In this document: piece after piece, positions 42,775 through 51,326 of the stretch
How positions within the stretch are numbered: the first letter of the stretch is position 1
How the letters are laid out: each line of letters begins with the position of its first letter
Origin: Chelatococcus asaccharovorans
GTDB lineage: Bacteria; Pseudomonadota; Alphaproteobacteria; Rhizobiales; Beijerinckiaceae
Length of the DNA: 64,000 nt
Direction of reading: 5' to 3'
NCBI RefSeq assembly: GCF_003201475.1
Contig: NZ_QJJK01000002.1
Location: 186,001 to 250,000, forward strand
Program-made: the position numbers and the translations under genes
Notes under the pieces: generated by a model
Databases searched by the model: none
Told to the model about the DNA's origin: nothing
What the model saw: the letters and a program-made list of their open reading frames with translations, nothing else

Positions 42775-43566
42775 ATGGATTTCTTTTCCGACATCGCCGG
42801 CAAACGCGCCGTCGTCACCGGCGCCTGCGGGGTCGTCGGCCGCTGGATCGCCGCATCGCTGCGCGAAGCGGGTGCCGCGCTCTGCCTGACGGATACGGAC
42901 GCTCAGGCGCTCCAGGATTATGCCGAGGAGCTCGGTCTCGGCAGCGGGAGCTTCACCTTTGCCGCCGATCTGACCGACGAGGCGTCCATCAACGGGCTTG
43001 TCAATACGGTCGAGGAGCATTGGGGGGCCGCGGACATCCTGGTCAACAATGCCGGCATCTATCCCAGCGGCTTCCTGCTCGACATTTCCACGCAGGATTT
43101 CGACCGCATCTTCGCCGTCAATCTGCGCGCGCCGTTCATTCTGACCAAGGGCATCGCCCTGCAGATGATCGCCAAGGGCATCAAGGGCTCGGTCATCAAC
43201 ATCTCGTCGGGCGCCTCCCGCAAGATGCGCCGCACCGTGGTGCCCTACTGCACCTCGAAGACGGCGCTCGACCGGCTGACCAAGGGCTTCGCCATCGAAC
43301 TCGCGGAATTCGGCATCCGCGTCAATGCGCTGGAGCCGGGCTTCGCGGCGGGCTCCGCCGTCAGCAGCCTCACGGACGAGCATATCGCCAATACGATCGC
43401 GGCGATCCCGCTCGGCCGGCCCTCCTCGCCGAGTGACGTCGCCAACGGCCTCCTCTATCTCGCAAGTGAAGCCTCGGCCTATGTGACCGGCGCCACGCTG
43501 ACCATCGACGGGGGGAACTCGATCGGCTCGCTGGCCGTCCATCAGGCCAAGAAACATCCGTTGTGA
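42775..43566 (+). CDS. short-chain dehydrogenase/reductase
   Basis: 263 residues from the ATG at 42775, behind GAGG; an earlier in-frame start would overlap the permease gene. Cofactor loop TGACGVVG (15-22, slightly unusual), NNAGIY, SSGAS, catalytic Y158 and K162 (YCTSK), and a C-terminal VTGATLTIDGG. Oxidises or reduces a hydroxyl group in the imported compound. Lies inside the transporter operon between permease and hydrolase genes. Confidence 0.9.
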   Translation: MDFFSDIAGKRAVVTGACGVVGRWIAASLREAGAALCLTDTDAQALQDYAEELGLGSGSFTFAADLTDEASINGLVNTVEEHWGAADILVNNAGIYPSGFLLDISTQDFDRIFAVNLRAPFILTKGIALQMIAKGIKGSVINISSGASRKMRRTVVPYCTSKTALDRLTKGFAIELAEFGIRVNALEPGFAAGSAVSSLTDEHIANTIAAIPLGRPSSPSDVANGLLYLASEASAYVTGATLTIDGGNSIGSLAVHQAKKHPL

Positions 43567-44477
43567 GCGAGGCCCCAATGCCCCATCCGTCTCACCGTCC
43601 GAACCATCCCCGCTACGTCTGGCCGGAGGGGAAACAGAGCGCCTTCTGTTTCTCCATCGACGTCGATGCGGACGCCCCCCTTCTCTGGAATCTCAGGGAG
43701 GGGGCGCCGTCGCCCCTGCTCGGCCATATGGAACAGCGCCTGTTCGGGCCCCGTGTCGGCATCTGGCGGATCCTCGATCTGCTCGATCGCTTCGGCATCA
43801 AGGCGAGCTTCTATGTGCCGGGAGCCGTGGCCGAGCAGCACCCGGACCTCCTGCCGGCCTTCGTCGCGCGCGGCCATGAGATCGGCCTGCACGGCTATTT
43901 CCACGAGATCGTCTCGCAGATCTCCGACGCGGAATTCACCGGCGCGCTCGAAGCATCGCTGGCGATCTTCCAGGCGCAGGTCGGTATCAAGCCGAAGGGC
44001 TTTCGCTCACCGGCCTGGGAAATGACGCCGCATATGCTCGCCGAAATCAAGAAACACGGGCTCTACGACAGCTCGCTGTCCGGCTTCGATCACCCCTATA
44101 CGATCGGCGACGTAGTCGAGGTGCCGGTGCAATGGGCGATCGATGACGCGATCTACTTCAAGTTCCTCGGCGGTGGCGCCGATTCCTGGCCGCCACAGGC
44201 AACCCAGCCGATCCTCGACAACTGGCTCGACGAATGGGATATGCTGCAGGCCGAAGGCGGCCTGCTGATGCTGACCGTGCATGACTGGATCTCGGGCCGC
44301 GCCCATCGCATCCGCATGCTGGAGCGCCTGCTGGAGAGGGTCACGACAACCCAGGGCGCGTGGATCGCAACCGTCGGCGAGGTTGCCGCGTATCACGCGC
44401 AGTCGGCCAATGCGGCCCAGTTCAAAGTACCGGTGAGAACGCCCGAGCCGATCGCTGATCGGCGTTTCGGGAGATAG
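43563..44477 (+). CDS. polysaccharide deacetylase family (NodB domain) hydrolase
   Basis: 304 residues, GTG start overlapping the previous stop; an ATG at 43578 is the alternative. NodB metal residues are present: D33 and D35 in SIDVDAD, and H110 and H114 in GLHGYFHE. KGFRSPAWEMTP supplies the motif-3 Arg. There is no signal peptide, so it is a cytosolic amidohydrolase of the PuuE/HpPgdA-like branch rather than a cell-wall enzyme. In this operon it likely removes an acyl group or opens an amide of the imported compound. Confidence 0.87.
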   Translation: MSEAPMPHPSHRPNHPRYVWPEGKQSAFCFSIDVDADAPLLWNLREGAPSPLLGHMEQRLFGPRVGIWRILDLLDRFGIKASFYVPGAVAEQHPDLLPAFVARGHEIGLHGYFHEIVSQISDAEFTGALEASLAIFQAQVGIKPKGFRSPAWEMTPHMLAEIKKHGLYDSSLSGFDHPYTIGDVVEVPVQWAIDDAIYFKFLGGGADSWPPQATQPILDNWLDEWDMLQAEGGLLMLTVHDWISGRAHRIRMLERLLERVTTTQGAWIATVGEVAAYHAQSANAAQFKVPVRTPEPIADRRFGR

Positions 44478-44483
44478 AGCATC

Positions 44484-46037
44484 ATGCAGACCTTTTCGAT
44501 CCATAAACCGGCCGTACGCTCGCGGCATGGCCTCGTCGCCGCCCAGAACCGCTATGCGGCGGAAGCCGGCGCCGCCGTCCTGGCGCGCGGCGGCAATGCG
44601 ATGGATGCGGCCGTCGTCACGGCGCTCGTGCTCAGCATCGTCGAACCCTGGCTCTCCGGCATCGGCGGAGGCGGCTTCCTGCTCCATGCGGATGGAGCGA
44701 CCGGCAAGGTCTCGACGCTCGATTTCAACGTGATGTCGCCGCGCGCGCTCGACCCGGCGGACTATCCCCTGTCGCGCGCCAAGACCGGCAACTGGTTCGA
44801 CTGGCCGACGGTGGACGGCGAGAAGAACGTCTCCGGCTACACCTCCATGTGCGTACCCGGCGCCATTGCGGGCCTCGCAGAGGCCTTGGCGCGCTTCGGC
44901 ACGCTCTCGTGGGAGGAGGCACTGCAGCCGGCCATCGCCCATGCGGAGCGCGGCCTGGAGGTGGACTGGTACACGTCGCTGTCGCTTGCCGTGGAAGCGG
45001 CAGCGCTTGCGCAATATCCGGCCAGCGCCGCCCTCTTCCTGGAGAATGGCAGGGCGCCGCGTGCCGGGGATGCCAACACGCCGCATTATCGCCCGATGCC
45101 GGAGAAGGCGAAGCTCCTGAAGCGCCTCGCCAGCGCCGGAGCGCGCGACTTCTACGAGGGCGAGGTGGCGCGGCTTCTCCTCATGGATCTCGCGGACGGC
45201 GGCTGCGTCATCGATGCCGAGGATCTCGCCCGCTATCGCCCGGTCTGGCAGGAGCCGGCGACCGGCCACTATCGCGGCCTCGACATCCAGGCCATCCCGG
45301 GTCTCAGCGGCGGGCCGACCTTCCTCGACGCCTGCCGTCGCCTGGCGGATTACGATCTCGGGGCCAGCGTGCCCATGGCCGACGCGGCGCTGGCCTATGC
45401 CACGGCGATCCGACAGGCGTACGAGCAGCGGCTGACGACGATGGGCCACGCGGCGTCGCCGGAGGCCGGCTGCACCAGCCATCTCAGCGTCGTCGACGCC
45501 GGGGGTACGATGGTTTCGCTGACCAATACGCTCTTGTCGCGCTTCGGGTCCAAGGTCGTGCTGCCGCGCACCGGCATCCTGGTGAACAATGGTGTCATGT
45601 GGTTCGATCCGCGGCCTGGCCAGCCCAATTCGATTGCGGGCGGGGTCAAGCCGCTGGCCAATATGTGCCCGCTCATCATCAAGCAGGACGGCAGACCGAC
45701 GCTTGCCATCGGCGCGGCCGGCGGCCGAACGATCTTTCCAACCGTCCTGCAGATCATCTCCTATATGGCCGATCGCGGGTTGACGCTGGAGGAGGCCTTT
45801 CACATGCCGCGTATCGATGCGAGCACGCCGACAATCCGGATCAACGCCCGGGCCGATCGCGCCATCCCCGCGACCGTGGGAACCCGCTATCCCGTCGAGA
45901 TCGTCGAGGATACGCTCTATCCCGTCAACTTCGCCATTCCATCCGCGGTCCAGCGCAACGGCGCGGAGAATGTCGGGATGGCTCATCCGACAAGCCCATG
46001 GGCCGCCGTCGCAGTTGGAGCACCTGATGGCCGCTGA
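44484..46037 (+). CDS. gamma-glutamyltransferase family Ntn hydrolase, cytosolic
   Basis: 517 residues. N-terminal HGLVAAQNRYAAEAGAAVLA and GGNAMDAAVV are typical of GGT. The autoprocessing nucleophile is T331 in GCTSHLSVVD, and LSRFGSKVVLPRTGILVNN and NMCPLIIK follow. No signal peptide is present, whereas classical GGT is periplasmic, so this member would cleave gamma-glutamyl or similar amides after uptake. The gene overlaps the ATPase gene by 11 bases, linking it to the peptide transporter. Confidence 0.9.
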   Translation: MQTFSIHKPAVRSRHGLVAAQNRYAAEAGAAVLARGGNAMDAAVVTALVLSIVEPWLSGIGGGGFLLHADGATGKVSTLDFNVMSPRALDPADYPLSRAKTGNWFDWPTVDGEKNVSGYTSMCVPGAIAGLAEALARFGTLSWEEALQPAIAHAERGLEVDWYTSLSLAVEAAALAQYPASAALFLENGRAPRAGDANTPHYRPMPEKAKLLKRLASAGARDFYEGEVARLLLMDLADGGCVIDAEDLARYRPVWQEPATGHYRGLDIQAIPGLSGGPTFLDACRRLADYDLGASVPMADAALAYATAIRQAYEQRLTTMGHAASPEAGCTSHLSVVDAGGTMVSLTNTLLSRFGSKVVLPRTGILVNNGVMWFDPRPGQPNSIAGGVKPLANMCPLIIKQDGRPTLAIGAAGGRTIFPTVLQIISYMADRGLTLEEAFHMPRIDASTPTIRINARADRAIPATVGTRYPVEIVEDTLYPVNFAIPSAVQRNGAENVGMAHPTSPWAAVAVGAPDGR

Positions 46038-47025
46038 CACCGCCGCGCGCGACGGCGAACCGCTGCTCGCGATCGACGGCCTCTCCATCGCGATCGCCGG
46101 CGTCGACGTGGTGGACGGCGTCTCGCTGACGGCCCGCGCCGGGCGTATCCTGGCGATCGTCGGCGAAAGCGGCTGCGGCAAAAGCCTGACGGCACTGTCC
46201 ATTCTTCGACTTTTGCCGAAAGCCGCGCGTATCGTGGCCGGAACGATCGATCTCGAAGGAACGGACCTCCTCGGCATCTCGGACGACGCGCTGCAGGGCA
46301 TTCGCGGCAATCGCGCGTCGATCATCTTCCAGGAGCCGATCGCCTCCCTCAATCCCCTGATGCGCGTCGGCGCACAGGTCGAGGAGGCCCTCATTCTCCA
46401 TCGCGGATTGTCCGGCAAGGAGGCCCGGCGCGAGGCGGTGGCCATGCTCGCCAGCGTCGGCATTCCGGATGCCGAGCGGCGCGCGCGGCAATATCCCTTC
46501 GAATTGTCCGGCGGCATGTGCCAGCGCGTGATGATCGCCGCGGCCCTGATCTGCCGCCCTCGCCTCTTGATCGCCGACGAGCCGACGACGGCGCTCGACG
46601 TGACGATCCAGGCGCAGATCCTCGATCTCATGAAGCGGCTGCGCGACGACGTCGGCACCTCGATCGTCATCATCACCCATGACATGGGCGTGGTGGCCGA
46701 GATGGCCGACGACGTCGCGGTCATGTACGGGGGACGTGTCGTCGAGAGCGGCACGGCGGACACCGTCTTTTCCGCGCCGGCCCATCCCTACACGCGCCTG
46801 CTGCTGGCGACGGTCCCCCGCCTCGATGGACATCGCAAGGAGATCCTGCGCACCATCGAGGGCATGGTCCCGAGCGTCGACCAATGGCCGCAAGGGTGCC
46901 GTTTCCGCAGCCGCTGTCCGCTGGAGAGCGACATCTGCGCGACGCGGCCCTTGCTCAGCCCGGCCGATGGAGCGGGCCATACCGCCGCCTGCTGGCACGC
47001 CGACCGCGTTGCGGAACTGGTTTGA
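46027..47025 (+). CDS. peptide-type ABC transporter ATPase, DppD family
   Basis: 332 residues from the ATG at 46027; the longer open frame from 45817 runs through the GGT gene. Walker A GESGCGKS, signature LSGGMCQRVMIAAAL, Walker B LLIADEPTTALD, His switch ITHDMGV. The C-terminal oligopeptide-transporter extension has the cysteine pattern CRFRSRCPLESDIC, which in some relatives binds an iron-sulfur cluster. Confidence 0.94.
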   Translation: MAADTAARDGEPLLAIDGLSIAIAGVDVVDGVSLTARAGRILAIVGESGCGKSLTALSILRLLPKAARIVAGTIDLEGTDLLGISDDALQGIRGNRASIIFQEPIASLNPLMRVGAQVEEALILHRGLSGKEARREAVAMLASVGIPDAERRARQYPFELSGGMCQRVMIAAALICRPRLLIADEPTTALDVTIQAQILDLMKRLRDDVGTSIVIITHDMGVVAEMADDVAVMYGGRVVESGTADTVFSAPAHPYTRLLLATVPRLDGHRKEILRTIEGMVPSVDQWPQGCRFRSRCPLESDICATRPLLSPADGAGHTAACWHADRVAELV

Positions 47026-47038
47026 GGGAGTGCGCACG

Positions 47039-48058
47039 ATGAATGCCGCAAGGCCGCTTCTCAGCGTCCGCGATCTCCGGGTTCACTTTCCCGCCCACGG
47101 CTCCGACAAAGGCGTCGTGAAGGCGGTCGACGGCATCTCCTTCGAGGTGCCGGTCGGGCGCACCGTGGCCCTCGTCGGCGAGAGCGGCTGCGGCAAATCG
47201 ACGACGGCCTACGGCATCATCGGGCTCGAGTCCGTGACCTCCGGCTCCATCATTTTCGACGGGCGCGAGATTTCCCGCCTCGACCATCAGGCGCGGCGCG
47301 CGCTCGCCACCGAGATGCAGATCGTCTTCCAGGATCCAAGCGCGGCGCTCAATCCCAAGATGACGATCGGCGAGAGCATCGCCGAGCCGCTCATCGTGCA
47401 GGGGTGGCGGAAGGCGGACTGGCGAAAGCGCGTGGCGGAACTGCTCGACAGGGTTGGCCTGCCCACGGCCTATGCCGAGCGGACGCCCAATGCGCTATCC
47501 GGCGGCCAGCGCCAGCGCGTCGTCATCGCCCGTGCGCTCGCCCTGTCGCCGAAACTGCTCGTGCTGGACGAACCCGTGTCGGCGCTCGACGTCTCCATTC
47601 GCTCGCAGATCCTCAACCTGCTCATGGTGCTGCAGAAGGAACTCGGGCTCGCCTATCTGTTCATCTCGCACGACCTGTCCGTTGTCCGCCACGTGGCGGA
47701 CGAGGTCATCGTCATGTATCTCGGCACGGTCGCCGAGCGCGGGGAAACCGGCGTCCTGTTCGACCATCCGCGCCATCCCTATACCCAGGCGCTGATCTCG
47801 GCGATCCCCCTTCCGGACCCGAGGGCCCAGCGCGCACGCGAGCGCATCATCCTCAAGGGCGACCTTCCGAGCCCGTTCAATCCGCCGGCCGGCTGCCCCT
47901 TCGTCAGCCGCTGCCCCATCCGGATCGAGCCCTGCGACGCGATCCGCCCCACCCTGCAACCGGTGGAGACCGGCACGGAGGCGGCCTGCCTGGTCAGGGC
48001 GCCGGCCGCCGGTCCCGCGTCTCTGCCCGCGGCACCCGCCAAGGTCCTCAGCGCATGA
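47039..48058 (+). CDS. peptide-type ABC transporter ATPase, DppF family
   Basis: 339 residues from the ATG at 47039. Walker A GESGCGKS, signature LSGGQRQRVVIARAL, Walker B LLVLDEPVSALD, His switch ISHDLSV, and a C-terminal CPFVSRCPIRIEPC cysteine motif. Completes the importer with the DppB-, DppC- and DppD-like proteins. The final bases form part of a short duplication with the start of the next gene. Confidence 0.94.
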   Translation: MNAARPLLSVRDLRVHFPAHGSDKGVVKAVDGISFEVPVGRTVALVGESGCGKSTTAYGIIGLESVTSGSIIFDGREISRLDHQARRALATEMQIVFQDPSAALNPKMTIGESIAEPLIVQGWRKADWRKRVAELLDRVGLPTAYAERTPNALSGGQRQRVVIARALALSPKLLVLDEPVSALDVSIRSQILNLLMVLQKELGLAYLFISHDLSVVRHVADEVIVMYLGTVAERGETGVLFDHPRHPYTQALISAIPLPDPRAQRARERIILKGDLPSPFNPPAGCPFVSRCPIRIEPCDAIRPTLQPVETGTEAACLVRAPAAGPASLPAAPAKVLSA

Positions 48059-48102
48059 TCGAACGCAAGACCATGAAGGCAAGACCATGATCGAACGCAA
48101 GA
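48055..48102 (+). repeat. duplicated gene start around the RidA gene
   Basis: ATGATCGAACGCAAGA occurs at 48055-48070 (over the DppF stop) and again at 48087-48102 (RidA start), with a shorter ATGAAGGCAAGACC between. The first copy is followed by an out-of-frame path, so 48087 is taken as the start. Confidence 0.6.
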
Positions 48103-48494
48103 ACCCGCCGAACCTCGCCCCGCCCGTCGGTCGCTATCATCACCTGACGGTCATTCCCGCCGGCAGCGACATCCTCGCCATCGCGGGACAGGTCGGTCTC
48201 GACGAGAAAGGCCATCTCCCCGATACGGTCGAGGAGCAACTCGCCAATGCCTTCGCCAATGTCACGCGGATCCTCGCGAGCGAAGGCCTCGACCACCGCG
48301 CCGTGTTCAAGATCAACATGTGGCTGACGAAACCTGTCAGCCGCGAACGCTATGTCGCGATCTGGCGCGGCTTCCATCACGACGAGCCACCCGCCAGCAT
48401 GTTCGCCTATGTCGCAGCGCTGATCAGCCCGGAATATCTTGTCGAAGTCGAGGCCTGGGCAGCCCGGCCGGCCAAGACGCCGCCCGCGGCCTGA
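48087..48494 (+). CDS. RidA/YjgF family protein
   Basis: 135 residues of the RidA fold: PPVGRYHHLTVIPAGSDILAIAGQVGLDEKG, then EEQLANAFANVTRILASEG, and a C-terminal LISPEYLVEVEAWAA (motifs written in parts: VIPAGSDILAIAGQVG and PEYLVEVEAW). RidA proteins hydrolyse reactive enamine or imine intermediates of PLP or flavin enzymes. The usual catalytic Arg-Asn context appears changed to PEYLVE. Part of the peptide-type catabolic operon. Confidence 0.88.
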   Translation: MIERKNPPNLAPPVGRYHHLTVIPAGSDILAIAGQVGLDEKGHLPDTVEEQLANAFANVTRILASEGLDHRAVFKINMWLTKPVSRERYVAIWRGFHHDEPPASMFAYVAALISPEYLVEVEAWAARPAKTPPAA

Positions 48495-48595
48495 GGGAGG
48501 CGCGACGGGCGCGGGCTATCCTTCAGGGTCGATTCAGCATAGACCTTGCTTCGGCCTTGGAGCTGGGAAGACGCGACCACAGGGGGAGCAGTGCA

Positions 48596-49063
48596 GTGAC
48601 ACCGGAAGACAGACTTGCCGCCTTGGGGCTGACGCTGCCGACGCCGCCAAAGCCCGTCGCCACCTATGTCCCCTACCGTATCGTCGGCGATATGCTCTAT
48701 CTCTCCGGCCAGGGCCCCCGCCAACCGAACGGCGGCTACAGCGTCGGCCGTCTCGGCAAGGATGCGACCATCGAGCAAGGCTATGCCGACGCGCGCACCG
48801 TCGGCCTGCTGCTCATCGCGGTCGCGAAGGACGCGCTCGGCGATCTCTCCCGTGTCAAGGGCGTCGTCAAGCTGCTCGGGATGGTCAATGCCGAGCCCGA
48901 TTTCGCCGATCATCCCAAGGTCATCAACGGCTGCTCCGACCTGTTCGTCGAGGTGTTCGGCGAGGCCGGCCGCCATGCGCGGTCCGCCGTCGGCATGGGC
49001 TCCCTGCCCAACCGCATGACGGTTGAAGTCGAGGCGATCCTGCAGATCGCGCCGCCGGCTTGA
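48596..49063 (+). CDS. RidA/YjgF family protein, long subgroup
   Basis: 155 residues from a GTG at 48596 behind AGGGGGAG. Matches the YjgF subgroup with a PEDRLAALGLTLPTPPKPVA N-terminus, LYLSGQGPR, VVKLLGMVNAEPDF and the late GMGSLPNRMTVEVEAIL. Two RidA-type genes in one operon suggest that an enamine or imine is made in the pathway. Confidence 0.89.
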   Translation: MTPEDRLAALGLTLPTPPKPVATYVPYRIVGDMLYLSGQGPRQPNGGYSVGRLGKDATIEQGYADARTVGLLLIAVAKDALGDLSRVKGVVKLLGMVNAEPDFADHPKVINGCSDLFVEVFGEAGRHARSAVGMGSLPNRMTVEVEAILQIAPPA

Positions 49064-49194
49064 TCCAAGTGCTTGATTTTAGAAAGAATCCAGCCAGCTA
49101 CGAAACGGTTGACCGCCCGGTTGGGGCGCAATAGACCAATCGCGATCAGGATGGATCAGACATCCTGACACTGTCCAGCCCGCCACGACAGGGG

Positions 49195-50763
49195 ATGTCG
49201 GCGGCGGTGCTTGATATCATGAGCGACCGTACGACCATGCTGGATTACATCAAGCGTATCCTGACCGCGTCCGTCTATGACGTTGCGGTGGAAACTCCGC
49301 TCGACCCGATGCCGCGCCTGTCCCAGCGCCTCGGCATCAAAGTTCTGCTGAAGCGCGAGGATCTCCAGCCGGTCTTCTCGTTCAAGCTGCGCGGCGCCTA
49401 TAACAAGATCGCCCGGCTTTCAGCGGACGAGCGTGCGCGCGGCGTCGTCTGCGCCTCGGCGGGCAACCATGCCCAGGGGGTCGCGCTCGCGACGGCGCGG
49501 CTCGGCATTCGGGCCGTCGTCGTCATGCCGCGCACCACGCCCGCCATCAAGGTGAGCGCGGTGCGCAGCCATGGCGCCGAGGTCGTTCTCCACGGCGACA
49601 CCTTCGACGAGGCGCGCGTCCATGCCGAAGCGCTCGTGGCGCGCGACAATCTCGTTTTCGTCCATCCCTACGACGACCCCGACGTCATCGCCGGCCAGGG
49701 CACCATCGGCGTCGAGATCCTGCACCAATGCGCCGGCCCGCTCGATGCGGTCTTCGTGCCCATCGGCGGTGGCGGGCTCGCGGCGGGCGTGGCCGCTTAT
49801 GTGAAATTTCTCAGGCCGGACGTGAAGGTCATCGGCGTCGAACCCGACGACGCCGCCTGCATGGCCGCCGCCATCGAAGCCGGCGAGCGCGTTGTCCTTC
49901 AACATGTGGGCCTCTTCGCCGATGGCGTCGCGGTGCGCCAGGCCGGGGCCGAGACGTTCCGGCTGTGCCGGGACCTCCTCGACGGCGTCGTCCGTGTCAC
50001 CGGCGACGAGATCTGCGCGGCAATCAAGGACGTCTTCGACGATACGCGCGCCATTGCCGAGCCCGCCGGCGCGGTCGCGCTGGCCGGGCTGAAGCGCTAT
50101 TGCGAGGACAATGCGGCCCCCGGCGCGGTGATGATCGCCATCAACTCAGGTGCCAATCTGAATTTCGATCGTCTCCGCCACGTCGCGGAGCGCGCCGAGA
50201 TCGGCGAGCGCAGCGAGGCGCTCCTTGCCGTCACCATCCCGGAGGAGCCGGGCAGCTACCGCGCCTTCATCCGCATGCTGGGCGACCGCTCCATCACCGA
50301 ATTCAACTATCGCTACGCGCCCGGCGCCGACGCGCGCATCTTCGTCGGCGTGAAACTCGCGGACGGCGACCGGGAGAAGCAGCACATCATCGGCCATCTC
50401 ACCGGCAAGGGGTTTCCGGTGGTCGACATGACCGATAACGAGCTCGCCAAGCTCCATGTGCGCCACATGGTCGGTGGGCGCGTGGCGCAGCTGGAGGACG
50501 AGCAACTCTATCGGTTCCAGTTCCCGGAACGGCCGGGGGCCCTGCTCGCCTTCCTGGAGGGCCTCAGGCCGGACTGGAACATCTCCCTGTTCCATTATCG
50601 CAACCACGGCGCCGACTATGGGCGGGTGCTCGCCGGCGTGCAGGTCCGCAACGGCGGGCAGGCGGCCTTCGAGCGCTATCTCGACACGCTCGACTGCCCC
50701 TTCTGGAACGAGACCGACAATCCGGCCTATCGCCTGTTCCTGGACGGCCGTCCCGCAAGCTGA
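49195..50763 (+). CDS. ilvA: threonine ammonia-lyase, biosynthetic (ilvA type)
   Basis: 522 residues; starts at 49219 or 49237 are also possible. PLP-dependent fold-II enzyme that turns threonine into 2-oxobutanoate and ammonia, first step of isoleucine synthesis. K64 in FSFKLRGAYN is the Schiff-base lysine, SAGNHAQG binds the substrate and PIGGGGLAAG the phosphate. Two regulatory ACT-like domains follow (about 335-420 and 430-515), as in the feedback-inhibited long form. RidA proteins, encoded just upstream, are known to clear its enamine product, so the proximity may be functional. Confidence 0.92.
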   Translation: MSAAVLDIMSDRTTMLDYIKRILTASVYDVAVETPLDPMPRLSQRLGIKVLLKREDLQPVFSFKLRGAYNKIARLSADERARGVVCASAGNHAQGVALATARLGIRAVVVMPRTTPAIKVSAVRSHGAEVVLHGDTFDEARVHAEALVARDNLVFVHPYDDPDVIAGQGTIGVEILHQCAGPLDAVFVPIGGGGLAAGVAAYVKFLRPDVKVIGVEPDDAACMAAAIEAGERVVLQHVGLFADGVAVRQAGAETFRLCRDLLDGVVRVTGDEICAAIKDVFDDTRAIAEPAGAVALAGLKRYCEDNAAPGAVMIAINSGANLNFDRLRHVAERAEIGERSEALLAVTIPEEPGSYRAFIRMLGDRSITEFNYRYAPGADARIFVGVKLADGDREKQHIIGHLTGKGFPVVDMTDNELAKLHVRHMVGGRVAQLEDEQLYRFQFPERPGALLAFLEGLRPDWNISLFHYRNHGADYGRVLAGVQVRNGGQAAFERYLDTLDCPFWNETDNPAYRLFLDGRPAS

Positions 50764-50773
50764 ACGACGGCGC

Positions 50774-51016
50774 TCAGCGCGCTGCGGCCAACGCGCTCGC
50801 GATGGCGTCTTTCAAGGCAAGACGCTCTTTGCGCAGGGTGTTCTCGACATCCTCGCTGACGGGCTCGATATTCGTCTCCGCCCGATGCACCCGGTCGTTG
50901 ACCGCGTCATACTCCGCGAGGATCTTCGCGAATCCGGCATCCTTCGCCTTGAGTTCATGGATTGCCTCGAGCTGGCCCGGGAATTCTTCGCCGAGAGTAT
51001 GGGGGGTATTCGACAT
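50774..51016 (-). CDS. YdcH/DUF465 family small protein
   Basis: 80 residues from the ATG at 51016 behind GAGGAG. A single amphipathic, highly charged helical hairpin (EELKAKD-like LEAIHELKAKDAGFAKILAEY, then NTLRKERLALKDAIAS) with the DUF465 pattern; no cysteine or membrane segment. Function of the family is unknown. Confidence 0.85.
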   Translation of the reverse strand: MSNTPHTLGEEFPGQLEAIHELKAKDAGFAKILAEYDAVNDRVHRAETNIEPVSEDVENTLRKERLALKDAIASALAAAR

Positions 51017-51084
51017 ATCAACTCCTCGCTGAGAGCATCGGACCAAAAAGTGGTAAGTGACGTTGATAGATCCGACGCACGAAC

Positions 51085-51135
51085 AAAAAGATAGAGCGGC
51101 GCAGCCCTGAGAGAATCAGAGCTACGCCGCTCTAT
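51085..51135 (-). terminator. Rho-independent terminator, minus strand
   Basis: ATAGAGCGGCG (51091-51101) and CGCCGCTCTAT (51125-51135) form an 11-bp perfect stem. On the minus strand it is followed at once by CTTTTTG (A-run at 51085-51089 on plus). It is placed to end transcripts coming from the isocitrate lyase gene. Confidence 0.75.
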
Positions 51136-51217
51136 CCGTCATTTCAACCTAAGAGGTTGGATCTATGTCCGCATTGATCGGCATCAATTCGCCATCGCGG
51201 GCCGTCGCAGGCGGAGG

Positions 51218-51294
51218 CTAGCGGTTCGACTCCGACATTTGCATCCGCCCGATAGCACCCTCGGAGCAAATGTCGGAGTCAAGAAAACCACTAG
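51218..51294. repeat. 77-bp inverted-repeat element, copy 1
   Basis: CTAGCGGTTC...GAAAACCACTAG ends enclose a perfect 15-bp inverted repeat, GACTCCGACATTTGC (51228-51242) and GCAAATGTCGGAGTC (51266-51280). The same 77-bp element in opposite orientation is at 63213-63289. It sits 33 bases beyond the isocitrate lyase stop. It has MITE-like features but encodes nothing. Confidence 0.8.
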
Positions 51295-51326
51295 CAAGTT
51301 ATTGGTTCGCCCTCAGTCTCGATCCG

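Noticed and set aside
44007-46763. 918-residue open frame on the minus strand
   Set aside because: It lies opposite the deacetylase, GGT and ATPase genes, which have clear family motifs; its translation has no recognisable domain. Long antisense frames are common in GC-rich DNA.
51218-51294. Insertion sequence end or tRNA-like gene
   Set aside because: No transposase frame, no cloverleaf and no target duplication; described as an inverted-repeat element only.
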